The notes under the pieces are model-generated. The model made no database searches and had not been told where the DNA came from. It was given only the letters and a program-made list of their open reading frames with translations. A DNA stretch of 64,000 bases from Treponema sp. (GTDB lineage Bacteria; Spirochaetota; Spirochaetia; Treponematales; Treponemataceae): NCBI GenBank assembly GCA_017484285.1, contig JAFUTH010000014.1:248001-312000 (forward strand), in the 5' to 3' direction. The position numbers were made by a program, and so were the translations under genes. Each line of letters begins with the position of its first letter. Position 1 is the stretch's first letter. Positions 32,426 to 39,633 of this stretch are shown here, piece after piece.

Positions 32426-32498
32426 GGCCGCTTCGAATATCGGTTTAGTTCGCCGCCCTCTCAAGGCGGAGAGACGGGTTCGACTCCCGTAGTGGCTA
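32426..32498 (+). tRNA. tRNA-Glu (anticodon CTC)
   Basis: A 73-nt cloverleaf: acceptor GGCCGCT/AGTGGCT (two G-T pairs), D stem GAAT/GTTC, anticodon stem CCGCC/GGCGG with loop CTCTCAA (anticodon CTC, reads GAG), T stem ACGGG/CCCGT with loop TTCGACT, discriminator A. CCA is not encoded. Confidence 0.9.
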
Positions 32499-32505
32499 TC
32501 AGCAA

Positions 32506-32534
32506 GGCTTCAACAGAAAGTTGGAGTCTTTTTT
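32506..32534 (+). terminator. Intrinsic terminator after tRNA-Glu
   Basis: Hairpin GGCTTCAAC-agaaa-GTTGGAGTC (two G-T pairs) followed by six T. It lies just before azlC, whose SD (AGGAG) comes 13 nt after. Confidence 0.75.
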
Positions 32535-32547
32535 GTTTTAGGAGATT

Positions 32548-33258
32548 ATGAACAATAAATCAGCGTTTTTGAATGGGCTTGCGGCGGGGATTCCGATTGG
32601 TTTGGGCTACTTCGCGGTTTCTTTTTCGCTCGGCATTGTCGCGCGTAAGGCGGGGCTAAATCCTGTTCAAGGCTTTATCGCGAGTTTTTTTAACCTTGCC
32701 TCGGCGGGGGAGTACGCGCTTTTTACGGCGATTGAGCAGGTCGTTACTTACATTGAAGTTGCGCTCATTACGCTCGTGGTAAACGCACGCTATATGCTCA
32801 TGAGTTGTGCGTTGAGCCAGAAATTCTCACCCGAAATCCCTTTTTATCACCGTTTTTTTGTCGGGTTTGGAATTACTGATGAAATTTTCGGAGTTTCAAT
32901 CGCACAAAAAGGCGGCTGGAGTCCGTTTTACAATTACGGGGCAATGGCGGTTGCAGTTCCGCTCTGGAGCATTGGCACTTCGCTTGGAATCATTGCGGGG
33001 AATTTGCTCCCTGCACTGGTGGTGAACGCGCTTTCGGTCGCACTGTACGGCATGTTCCTTGCGATTATCATTCCGCCCGCCAAAAAAAACATGACGATTG
33101 CGGCGGCAGTGGCGATTAGTTTCGTTTTGAGCTGGCTTTTTTCGGTCGCGCCGTTCATCAAAACGCTTTCAAGCGGAAACCGAACGATTATTCTCACGGT
33201 TGCGATTTCGGCAGTGCTTGCGTATGTAAAGCCTGTGGAAGAAGAGGCGGAATCATGA
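32548..33258 (+). CDS. azlC: Branched-chain amino-acid export protein AzlC
   Basis: Large subunit (236 aa) of an AzlCD-type exporter in the inner membrane. The N-terminus GLAAGIPIGLGYFAVSFSLGIVARKAGLNPVQGFIASFFNLASAGEYA is characteristic, with about eight hydrophobic segments in total. SD TAGGAGA 5 nt before ATG. It overlaps azlD by 4 bp (ATGA). Substrates of the family are valine, leucine, azaleucine and similar compounds. Confidence 0.93.
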   Translation: MNNKSAFLNGLAAGIPIGLGYFAVSFSLGIVARKAGLNPVQGFIASFFNLASAGEYALFTAIEQVVTYIEVALITLVVNARYMLMSCALSQKFSPEIPFYHRFFVGFGITDEIFGVSIAQKGGWSPFYNYGAMAVAVPLWSIGTSLGIIAGNLLPALVVNALSVALYGMFLAIIIPPAKKNMTIAAAVAISFVLSWLFSVAPFIKTLSSGNRTIILTVAISAVLAYVKPVEEEAES

Positions 33259-33572
33259 AAGGAAATGCTTACATTTACATCTTTACGGCTTGGATTGTCT
33301 CGTATTTGATTCGCGTGCTGCCGCTTACGCTGATTCGCAAGCCGATTAAAAACCGCTTTATCCGCTCTTTTCTCTATTATGTGCCCTATGTCACGCTTTC
33401 GGTGATGACTTTCCCGGCGATTGTGCAGGCGACCGGCTCTCAAATCGCGGGAATTGCCTCACTTGTGGTAGGTGTGGTGCTTGCGTTCTTGGGCGCGGGG
33501 CTTTTCCCTGTGGCGATTGCGTGCTGTGTGGTCGCCTTTGCTTCCGAATGGCTTGTGAATCTGCTGTTGTAA
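33255..33572 (+). CDS. azlD: Branched-chain amino-acid export protein AzlD
   Basis: Small subunit (105 aa), four transmembrane segments, with TAWIVSYLIRVLPLTLIRKPIKNRFIRSFLYYVPYV as the family core. Its 3' end (last about 20 codons) is duplicated before uvrA at 50105-50162: 31 bp are identical and the remainder has diverged. I interpret the azlD tail as the insertion site of the downstream island, with the reading frame preserved by the left junction. Confidence 0.92.
   Translation: MKGNAYIYIFTAWIVSYLIRVLPLTLIRKPIKNRFIRSFLYYVPYVTLSVMTFPAIVQATGSQIAGIASLVVGVVLAFLGAGLFPVAIACCVVAFASEWLVNLLL
33510..33540 (+). other. Putative left attachment site (attL) in azlD 3' end
   Basis: A 31-bp block (begins GTGGCGATTGCG, ends GTCGCCTTTG) identical to 50105-50135. 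It contains the inverted arms GGCGA and TCGCC. The tyrosine recombinase gene ends 69 bp to the right, the usual distance for an integrase and its site. Confidence 0.7.
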
Positions 33573-33608
33573 AATCAAGTGGAGTGAAACGGGGAGATGC
33601 AATAGTTT

Positions 33609-34610
33609 TCAAAAGCGATACATTTCTTGTATCTTCTGCAAAAATGCTTCGAGCACGATGACTTGTTCCTGCATCTGCTTGTAAAGCGCAAAAAATTCTT
33701 TGTATTCTGGCGGTGGCGTTCCTTGATGACCACTGTTCTCCGTTCCTGACTTTTGGATAAAATCTGCAATCTGATTCATTTCCGCCCGCTTTTCCTCCAC
33801 CGTTGTCCGTGTGTAGATTCGCGTCGTTTCGATTGAACTGTGGCCGAGAATGTCCGCGAGGTCGAGGATGTTTCCGTTCGTCTTCATGTAGATTTTCGCG
33901 AAGAAGTGCCTGAAATTATGCGCGTGGATTTTTTTCGGTTCGATGTGCGCGAGTTCCGCTACTTTTTGCATCGACCGCCAGATTGCCGCCTTGTCCAGAA
34001 GCGTATTCCTGTTCCTCCCATGAAAAATGATTCCCGACTCGATGTTGTTTTCTGCGCAATAGGTCTTCAGAAGTGCGCGGATTTTGTCGGGGAGTATGAT
34101 TTCCCGCGTCTTTCCCTTGTTCGTGATGGTGATTTTCCGCTCGGCTAAGGATTCTTTCGTGAAAAACTGCAATTCGCTGATTCGTATTCCCGTGTAGGCG
34201 AGCGTCTGCATGATTGCGCAAATTTTCTTCTTTTGATAAAAATCTGCCGTTTTGACAAGCAGCCTGAATTCTTCGGTCGAGAGTGTATCTTCAAGGCTCG
34301 TGCGTTTTTGAAGTCTGAATGTTTTTGCGTGCAGGTCGTAGCGGTTCAGAAATTTGAGGTATATTCCGAGCGAAATAAGTTTCGTATTCACGGTGGATTT
34401 TTTCATCTTTTGGGAAATTCGCTCTTTGTAGCATAGGATGAGCGTTTTTGTGATTGTATTTTTCCCTGAGCCTGTTGCGAAATCTGCGAATGAGCGTACA
34501 TCGCGCAGGTATTTTTTTATCGTGCTTTCTGTCTTTTCGCGTTTTCTGAGCTGCGCTTCAAAATTAGTAAAATTCGCAAAAAATTCGTTCAGTTCGATTT
34601 CTTCGTTCAT
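33609..34610 (-). CDS. Tyrosine recombinase (XerC/D-like integrase)
   Basis: Site-specific recombinase of 333 residues. N-terminal SAM-like core-binding domain (about 10-95, KTESTIKKYLRDVRSF), then the catalytic domain with R143 (AYTGIRISEL), H231 and R234 (HAHNFRHFF), H257 (LGHSS) and nucleophile Y266 (TTRIYTRT), all present. The C-terminal tail has an extra about 45 residues. Single gene, transcribed toward the azlD end that carries the putative attL site; the likely enzyme for integration and excision of the 33.5-50.1 kb island. No excisionase was found next to it. Confidence 0.93.
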   Translation of the reverse strand: MNEEIELNEFFANFTNFEAQLRKREKTESTIKKYLRDVRSFADFATGSGKNTITKTLILCYKERISQKMKKSTVNTKLISLGIYLKFLNRYDLHAKTFRLQKRTSLEDTLSTEEFRLLVKTADFYQKKKICAIMQTLAYTGIRISELQFFTKESLAERKITITNKGKTREIILPDKIRALLKTYCAENNIESGIIFHGRNRNTLLDKAAIWRSMQKVAELAHIEPKKIHAHNFRHFFAKIYMKTNGNILDLADILGHSSIETTRIYTRTTVEEKRAEMNQIADFIQKSGTENSGHQGTPPPEYKEFFALYKQMQEQVIVLEAFLQKIQEMYRF

Positions 34611-34841
34611 TTTTTTTCCTCCAATTTTAAAAACGAAGAAATTTCGGCAAGGAAATACAACATTTCATTGACTTATGCAAGCCTTTTCCGCAAAAAAAAT
34701 TCACTTTTTTTTATCTTTTTTTTAGTTTTTTCTGTTCCGCTCATTTTGACTGAAGATTTTTAGCTTGCCTGATTCGCGGTGTTCAGTGTGAATGAAAAGG
34801 ACGCAACGGACTGTTGTATACCATTGTCAGAGGTTAGGAAT
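34611..34841. other. AT-rich intergenic region between integrase and DUF2589 genes
   Basis: A 231-bp non-coding gap with long T and A runs, probably holding the integrase promoter (minus strand) and the promoter of the DUF2589 operon. TTGACT at 34678-34683 is a possible -35. I see no confident direct repeats that would identify integrase arm sites. Confidence 0.4.
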
Positions 34842-35435
34842 ATGTTTGGACAGAACAAAAATGAAAAATCAAAGGAAGTGACGGGCATCCGCGGAAACTC
34901 GGTCGATTTGTCTGATGTGATTCGCGGAATGCAGGATGCGGTGAACGAGGCGCAGCACATTCTGGAACTGCACAACCTCAAGTCGCTGCAAAGTTTTTTC
35001 CACGAGGACGGCGAGCCGAAGACGCTTGAACTTCATTTGACGGGCGATGATTACCTTGAAATCCCGGTGCTCTCGCTCGCAAACCACAATTCGCTTGTCA
35101 TCGACCGGCTTTCGATGGAGTTTGAGGCGAAAATCGAGCAGGTTGGAATTAAGAATGCGAAAGATGTGCTCGACGCAATCACGCAGGAAGATGAAGCGGG
35201 TGGCGGCGAGAAGAAAATGGTCGGAAAAGACCGAAGCGCCGTATTTGGAATCGGATTTGCGGGCGGCTCTGAGGGAAACACCGTTAAAGTCAAGATGGAA
35301 TTCGCTTCGGCGGCTCGCGCTGAGGGACTTTCGCGCATTCTCGACGAGTACAACAAACTGGTCGTGCCGTACAAGGCGGGCGCGGATGAGGACAATTCTC
35401 CGTGGCGCGACAAAAGCACGCGCTTTGAGAAGTAG
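34842..35435 (+). CDS. DUF2589-family protein 1
   Basis: A 197-residue soluble protein. The start is ATG 34842 after AGGTTAGGA; the 21 upstream codons look spurious. It shares with the next two proteins an N-terminal helix (VDLSDVIRGMQDAVNEAQHIL), a central strand pattern (LEIPVLSLANHNSLVIDRLSMEFEAKI) and a C-terminal strand/helix (VKVKMEFASAARAEGLSRILDEYNKLVVP). Function of DUF2589 is unknown; proteins of this family often occur as adjacent paralogues. It is the longest and most divergent of the three. No signal peptide or membrane segment. Confidence 0.75.
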   Translation: MFGQNKNEKSKEVTGIRGNSVDLSDVIRGMQDAVNEAQHILELHNLKSLQSFFHEDGEPKTLELHLTGDDYLEIPVLSLANHNSLVIDRLSMEFEAKIEQVGIKNAKDVLDAITQEDEAGGGEKKMVGKDRSAVFGIGFAGGSEGNTVKVKMEFASAARAEGLSRILDEYNKLVVPYKAGADEDNSPWRDKSTRFEK

Positions 35436-35492
35436 CGTTTGCCGGCCCGCTGCAGAGGGCTGACAGAAAATACATTTTTTAGGAGGCGTGTA

Positions 35493-36074
35493 ATGGGAGA
35501 AATTGCACAAATGATGGGCGGATTGCCGATGAACGAACTGATTGGCGCTCCGCTGACTTCGGTCGTTGACGCACAGCGGGATCTCGCAAAGACGATGGTG
35601 AACTATGTCAACGAAATCGGTTATGCGGACGGCGCAGGAAAAAGTGAAGAGGCTCGGATGCTCAAATTCAAGCTTACAAAGCCGGTCATCACTGATGACG
35701 CAGTGACGACCACGAACATCGAGATGCAGGCGCCCGTATTGGGACTGCTTCCGATGCCGGCCTTGCTCGTCGACAAGATTGCGATTGATTTCCAGATGGA
35801 AGTCACCGCGGCGAGCACGAGCAAGTCGAACACCAGCGCGGAGGCGAGTACCGAAGTGTCGGGCGGTTTCTGGCGCGTGAGGGCGAAGGTCTCCGGGAAA
35901 GTCTCGACTGCCCGTGAGAACACGCGAAGCACCAACCAGACGGCAAAGTATCAGGTTCATGTCGAGGCGAACCAGCAGCCGCAGACGGAATGCCTGAGCA
36001 AGCTGATGGACATGTTCGCGCAGTGCACTGAGCCTGTGGATATTCGGTCGTCGGGCGAAAAATCAGCCGCATAA
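35493..36074 (+). CDS. DUF2589-family protein 2
   Basis: A 193-residue protein starting at ATG 35493 (SD AGGAGG, 7 nt). The core is PMNELIGAPLTSVVDAQRDLAKTMVNYVNEIG at the N-terminus, APVLGLLPMPALLVDKIAIDFQMEV in the middle and TRSTNQTAKYQVHVEANQQ near the end. The same three blocks recur in protein 3, so they arose by duplication. A Ser/Thr/Ala-rich loop (TAASTSKSNTSAEASTEVS) replaces part of the middle. The amphipathic helix plus beta-sandwich-like pattern suggests a self-assembling or membrane-associating protein; that is inference. Confidence 0.75.
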   Translation: MGEIAQMMGGLPMNELIGAPLTSVVDAQRDLAKTMVNYVNEIGYADGAGKSEEARMLKFKLTKPVITDDAVTTTNIEMQAPVLGLLPMPALLVDKIAIDFQMEVTAASTSKSNTSAEASTEVSGGFWRVRAKVSGKVSTARENTRSTNQTAKYQVHVEANQQPQTECLSKLMDMFAQCTEPVDIRSSGEKSAA

Positions 36075-36119
36075 CGCCGTGAGGGAATAGGAACGGCACG
36101 GTAACACGAGGAGAAATAT

Positions 36120-36650
36120 ATGGAACAGGACCCAATCATCCAGACAGATTCATCGCTCTCAATTTCAGACCTGATTGCAGCCCCTCTGAAAGCCGCGGCG
36201 GACGCGCAGTTCGCGCTGGCAAAAAGCACCGCGGATTTTATTTCGGAGGTCGCGTTCGAGAAGGACTACAAGGGGAACGAGCAGCTGCGAACCGTTTCGT
36301 TCACGGTGGCCTCCCCCGAAAAAGAGAGTGGCGCACTTTCACTTCAGGCTCCGCTTATCGCGCTCGTTTCTATTCCCAACCTCGCGTTGGAAGAAGTGAG
36401 CGTGAATTTTCAGATGGAAGTGAATTCCGCCGTAAAGACGACCGAAAACGCCGCCGACGGATCGAAGCAGTCAGCGATTTCCGTCACGGGAAAAGTGTCG
36501 TCTGACGCGGCGAACACGCGGGAATCAAACCAGAGCGCGAAATACCAGATTCAGGTGAAGGCGAAAAAACAGGACACTCCCGAAGCCCTGAGCCGTCTGC
36601 TTGATGTGCTGGCAGCGACCGTGACCCCGCGTGAAATTCAGGAAAACTAA
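36120..36650 (+). CDS. DUF2589-family protein 3
   Basis: A 176-residue paralogue of protein 2: SISDLIAAPLKAAADAQFALAKSTADFISEV, APLIALVSIPNLALEEVSVNFQMEVNSA, TRESNQSAKYQIQVKAKKQ. It is the most compact copy. SD GAGGAGA 7 nt before ATG. It lies 14 bp upstream of the DUF261-like gene, so all four are likely co-expressed. Confidence 0.75.
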   Translation: MEQDPIIQTDSSLSISDLIAAPLKAAADAQFALAKSTADFISEVAFEKDYKGNEQLRTVSFTVASPEKESGALSLQAPLIALVSIPNLALEEVSVNFQMEVNSAVKTTENAADGSKQSAISVTGKVSSDAANTRESNQSAKYQIQVKAKKQDTPEALSRLLDVLAATVTPREIQEN

Positions 36651-36664
36651 AGGAGAACTGTGAT

Positions 36665-37084
36665 ATGGCAGTACAAGCGACGACAGAGAGCCGTCAGAGC
36701 GTGGCGAAAACGCTCGGCGAATACGGCTGTTATTTTCTTTCCGTTGTAAAACTGGCGGAAGAAATCACCGGAAAACGAATCGATGCGGTTGAGGCGTTCG
36801 TGCGCTTCCATGAGAAAAAATATCTCGACAACGAGGCGACGATGCTGAACCCTGAGACGATTCTTTCGGAACTGACGGGAAAACGCTTTTCCGTGCGGAA
36901 AGAGAGCGCGGAATACAAAACGACGGAGCGCGAGCACGAAATTCTTCTCTTTGCGAACGCAAAGTACCAGCATTTTGTGCTCGGAAACGGGAAGGGCGCG
37001 GTTTTCTACGACCCGCTCGGCTCTTCCAACACCGTGGCGACAGGAAGCCTCGTCGGTAAGCGCATTTTCACGCCCATCGCGTAG
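36665..37084 (+). CDS. DUF261-like protein
   Basis: A 139-residue protein with GEYGCYFLSVVKLAEEITGKRIDAVEAFVRFHEKKY near the N-terminus and ILLFANAKYQHFVLGNGKGAVFYDPLGSSN near the C-terminus. It resembles DUF261, a family known from Borrelia plasmids/prophages and other spirochaetes; the Cys-...-His-...-Asp order (C18, then QHFV, then YDPLG) is also reminiscent of papain-like cysteine peptidases. Activity is not established. Position directly behind the DUF2589 genes suggests it acts with them, for example as a processing enzyme. Confidence 0.6.
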   Translation: MAVQATTESRQSVAKTLGEYGCYFLSVVKLAEEITGKRIDAVEAFVRFHEKKYLDNEATMLNPETILSELTGKRFSVRKESAEYKTTEREHEILLFANAKYQHFVLGNGKGAVFYDPLGSSNTVATGSLVGKRIFTPIA

Positions 37085-37147
37085 CGACAAGCGGAAAATG
37101 CGAAAAATTCTCGGAGAGAGGAAATTTATTTTTTTGGAGAAAAATGT

Positions 37148-37684
37148 ATGTCTAAAACAATGTATTTAATTTCACATGGTTGTGTTAAATCAGGTAATGC
37201 GGCAATGTACCCAAATCGAGTAAAAGGCTGCCCTAATGCATTGAGCGCAACTCCAAGTGGTCATTACCTATCTATGGACAAAGTTCGGGAATGGATAGAT
37301 ATGCATATTGCACCAAAACCTCTGTATCCTGTAAATGGGAGTCACTACCTTGTTTCGCTTGACAAAGATGAATATCAGAAATGTACAGGAAGCCGTTTGG
37401 CTTGTACAGATGTGAGGATCATAAATACTGGAAAAGATATTTTGAAAAATCCTGTTTATGCTTTTGTTGGCGCAGTTGGAGAGTCTGAGAAAAAAACACG
37501 ATATGGTCTTTTTCTTATAGAGTTTCTTAACTATGTAAAAAGACTCGGTGATTTTGATAAAATTGTTTTCTTGTCCTGCCGGGTGCTTGAGAATCAAACA
37601 TGCATACCTGGTTACCCCGTGACGGAAGATGATTTACCAGGAGATTCTATAAAAATAACCTCTCTAAGCAAGCAAAAGTCTTAA
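37148..37684 (+). CDS. Unknown protein with caspase-like His-Gly and Cys signatures
   Basis: A 178-residue, AT-rich protein I cannot place in a family. It begins with a strand running into H10-G11 (MYLISHGCVK) and ends with a strand running into C144 (DKIVFLSCRVLEN). This strand-His-Gly ... strand-Cys order is that of caspase/CHAT-fold proteases, but the spacing (134 residues) is wide and other motifs are missing. A short Cys-rich patch (KCTGSRLACTD) lies between. It is the last gene of the DUF2589 group and ends just before the ion-channel gene. Confidence 0.5.
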   Translation: MSKTMYLISHGCVKSGNAAMYPNRVKGCPNALSATPSGHYLSMDKVREWIDMHIAPKPLYPVNGSHYLVSLDKDEYQKCTGSRLACTDVRIINTGKDILKNPVYAFVGAVGESEKKTRYGLFLIEFLNYVKRLGDFDKIVFLSCRVLENQTCIPGYPVTEDDLPGDSIKITSLSKQKS

Positions 37685-37774
37685 AGTATATTTAAAATCC
37701 TTGCCGCCCCCTTCCGTGCATTGTTCTCCTTCTGGCTTTTTGTGCGGAGTGGGCGGCTTTTTGTGAGCAATTCC

Positions 37775-38728
37775 ATGATGTTGAGAAAATTCTTTCTGTT
37801 TTTGCTTTTCGCTTTTTTTTCGTGCCTGACGATTTTTGCGAAAGAATATTCGTTCGGGCTGTACATCACCGATATTTATAATTTTGACCAGGTGAACCAG
37901 ACATTTCAGGCGGATTTATGGCTGTGGATAAATTATTTTGGGGATGAAGTTGATTTCAACGGAACGCTTGATTTTATCAACAGCCTCGACGAAACGCAAA
38001 AAAATTACCAGAGCGAGCATTTTTCGGACTTGAACAGAAATTATATGCAGCAGAAATTTACGGGAACTTTCCGTTGCGAGTGGAATTTGCGTCGTTTTCC
38101 CTTTGACAAGAATGTGCTCTCGCTCGAAATCGAGGATTTTCGCCCGATTGAGGAAATCAATTTCGTGCCGGACTATGAAAATTCGATGATTGATTCAAGC
38201 ATCGCGTTCAACGAATGGGACATTTCGCCCTTGTACATCGATGCCCGGCCGTTCACCTATGATTCTAACTTCGGCGATTTTTCTGCACCTGACAAAAAAA
38301 GCTCTTATTCGCGGATTGTCGCCTCCGTGACTGTCTCGCGCCGCACGCCGTGGATAACCTTTTTCAAGCTGACCTTCGGAGTGTACATCGCGTTCGTGCT
38401 TTCCGTCATTTCCTTTGCCATTCGTCCCGAAACCGACTCGCGTCTTTCGCTTCCCTGTGCCGCGCTTTTCGCCGTGGTGAGCAACAAATATGTCGTCGAG
38501 TCAGTCGTTCCGTCTTCAGTGAATCTCACGATGCTCGACTCGATTCATATCATAACGATGCTGTGCATTTTGCTCATTTGCGTGGTGGTGATAAAAACCG
38601 ACGGGCTTCGCAGTTCGGGCGACACAGTGAAAGTCAAAAAAAGTTTCCTCATTGATAAGGTGTTTGCGCTGGTAATCTGTCTCGTGTACGCGACATTCAA
38701 CGTGTGGGCACTCGTGCCTTATAATTGA
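37775..38728 (+). CDS. Pentameric ligand-gated ion channel homologue
   Basis: A Cys-loop-receptor-type channel of 317 residues. Signal peptide MLRKFFLFLLFAFFSCLTIFA, then a beta-sandwich extracellular domain with QTFQADLWLWINY and FRCEWNLRRFPFDKNVLSLEIED (the FPFD motif of the family). Four transmembrane helices follow: ITFFKLTFGVYIAFVLSVISFAI, LSLPCAALFAVVSNKYVVESVVP (pore), LTMLDSIHIITMLCILLICVVV and KVFALVICLVYATFNVWAL. ATG 37775 (or 37778) is chosen at the signal peptide. Bacterial relatives such as GLIC and ELIC gate on protons or amines; the ligand here is unknown. It lies on the putative island. Confidence 0.8.
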   Translation: MMLRKFFLFLLFAFFSCLTIFAKEYSFGLYITDIYNFDQVNQTFQADLWLWINYFGDEVDFNGTLDFINSLDETQKNYQSEHFSDLNRNYMQQKFTGTFRCEWNLRRFPFDKNVLSLEIEDFRPIEEINFVPDYENSMIDSSIAFNEWDISPLYIDARPFTYDSNFGDFSAPDKKSSYSRIVASVTVSRRTPWITFFKLTFGVYIAFVLSVISFAIRPETDSRLSLPCAALFAVVSNKYVVESVVPSSVNLTMLDSIHIITMLCILLICVVVIKTDGLRSSGDTVKVKKSFLIDKVFALVICLVYATFNVWALVPYN

Positions 38729-39048
38729 TGGTCATGATGATTTGATAAGGTCTCAATATATTGTTCCAGTGCGTTTTGTTCGTAATCGGGAAGTTTTTTG
38801 AGACATGAAAGAATATGTTGCTCTTTCCGTGACGGTTTTGAATCTGCGCCTTCCCCCGTGACAAGGTATTCGACGCTCACTCCAAGCACCTGTGCGAGCC
38901 GCACCGCTATGTCTGCGGACGGCATTGAGCCTTGTGCACCGACATAACTATCCATCGTCCGTTTTGTGATTCCCGCCTTTGCAGCAACTTCTTTGTAGAG
39001 CATCCCTGAGTATTCGATTTCTTCTCGTAACCGTGACCGAAAATCCAT
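38719..39048 (-). CDS. XRE-family transcriptional repressor (island copy)
   Basis: A 109-residue regulator, paralogue of the one at 6482-6838: DFRSRLREEIEYSGMLYKEVAAKAGITKRTMDSYVGAQ, then VLGVSVEYLVTGEG. Alignment with that paralogue puts the start at ATG 39048 rather than 39063. The 3' end overlaps the channel gene by 10 bp, convergent. Three TGTGCT direct repeats lie upstream and may be its operators. Likely regulator of the island or of the divergent polysaccharide genes. Confidence 0.85.
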   Translation of the reverse strand: MDFRSRLREEIEYSGMLYKEVAAKAGITKRTMDSYVGAQGSMPSADIAVRLAQVLGVSVEYLVTGEGADSKPSRKEQHILSCLKKLPDYEQNALEQYIETLSNHHDHQL

Positions 39049-39068
39049 AGCCAAAATTAACATAATTT

Positions 39069-39138
39069 TGTGCTTTCATTATTTACAGGCGAATCAGAAT
39101 GTGCTAATATAGCCGCTGTGAGTACATAATAATGTGCT
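39069..39138. promoter_or_regulatory. Three TGTGCT direct repeats upstream of the XRE gene
   Basis: TGTGCT followed by A/T-rich bases at 39069-39074, 39100-39105 and 39133-39138, spaced 31 and 33 bp (about three helical turns). They lie in the divergent region between the XRE repressor and the 39183 gene. The third is part of an imperfect palindrome AGTACAT-AATA-ATGTGCT. Confidence 0.4.
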
Positions 39139-39182
39139 TTATAGGCTATAATTTTACTATTATTTTAGTCTTGGAGATTTTT

Positions 39183-39626
39183 GTGACGAAATATGCCGTT
39201 CTTTGTGGTTCTGCCCCAGAGGATTTTTACCAAAAAAAATTGATAGACAAGCATGCTTTTCTCACGAGTGACGAAGGTGGTGCGATTCCAGAGCGGAACA
39301 TCATCATCTTTCCGAACGGCGTGAACGAGTTGTTTTTGGAAGGCGTGCTGAATGGCGTGTTCGATTCTGCGGCTGAAGAAGATGATAGTGAAATTTTGCT
39401 TTATTTTTGTGCGAAAACGGAAAGTGACTTGCACGCGGAATTGTCGGATTCGTGCTGTGAGGGAGTGGAAGTGATTCGACTGGGGAAAGATGAGATCCGA
39501 AAAGATGTGATTGCGTATTACGCGGAGAAACTCGCGGGGATGCTCGGTGTGAAGTGCCGCGTGGTGTACGAGGCGGACGGGGAGCTGGTGAGCGAAGAGA
39601 CGCTTGGGTATGAGCGGGCGGGGTAA
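39183..39626 (+). CDS. Conserved-looking hypothetical protein at head of polysaccharide locus
   Basis: A 147-residue cytoplasmic protein starting at GTG 39183 (SD GGAG, 6 nt). It opens with strand-turn TKYAVLCGSAPEDFYQKKL, then IPERNIIIFPNGVNELFLEGVLNGVF and EILLYFCAKTESD, the alternating strand/helix order of a small alpha/beta fold; the first strand and turn recall legumain/caspase-like (C13) folds, but no catalytic His-Gly is visible. The end (VVYEADGELVSEETLGYERAG) is acidic. It lies 7 bp before the flippase gene; its function is unknown. Confidence 0.55.
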   Translation: MTKYAVLCGSAPEDFYQKKLIDKHAFLTSDEGGAIPERNIIIFPNGVNELFLEGVLNGVFDSAAEEDDSEILLYFCAKTESDLHAELSDSCCEGVEVIRLGKDEIRKDVIAYYAEKLAGMLGVKCRVVYEADGELVSEETLGYERAG

Positions 39627-39633
39627 GGAAATC

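Noticed and set aside
34869-35960. A 363-residue minus-strand open frame across the DUF2589 genes
   Set aside because: It spans two convincing plus-strand genes with ribosome-binding sites and has a composition typical of a shadow frame.
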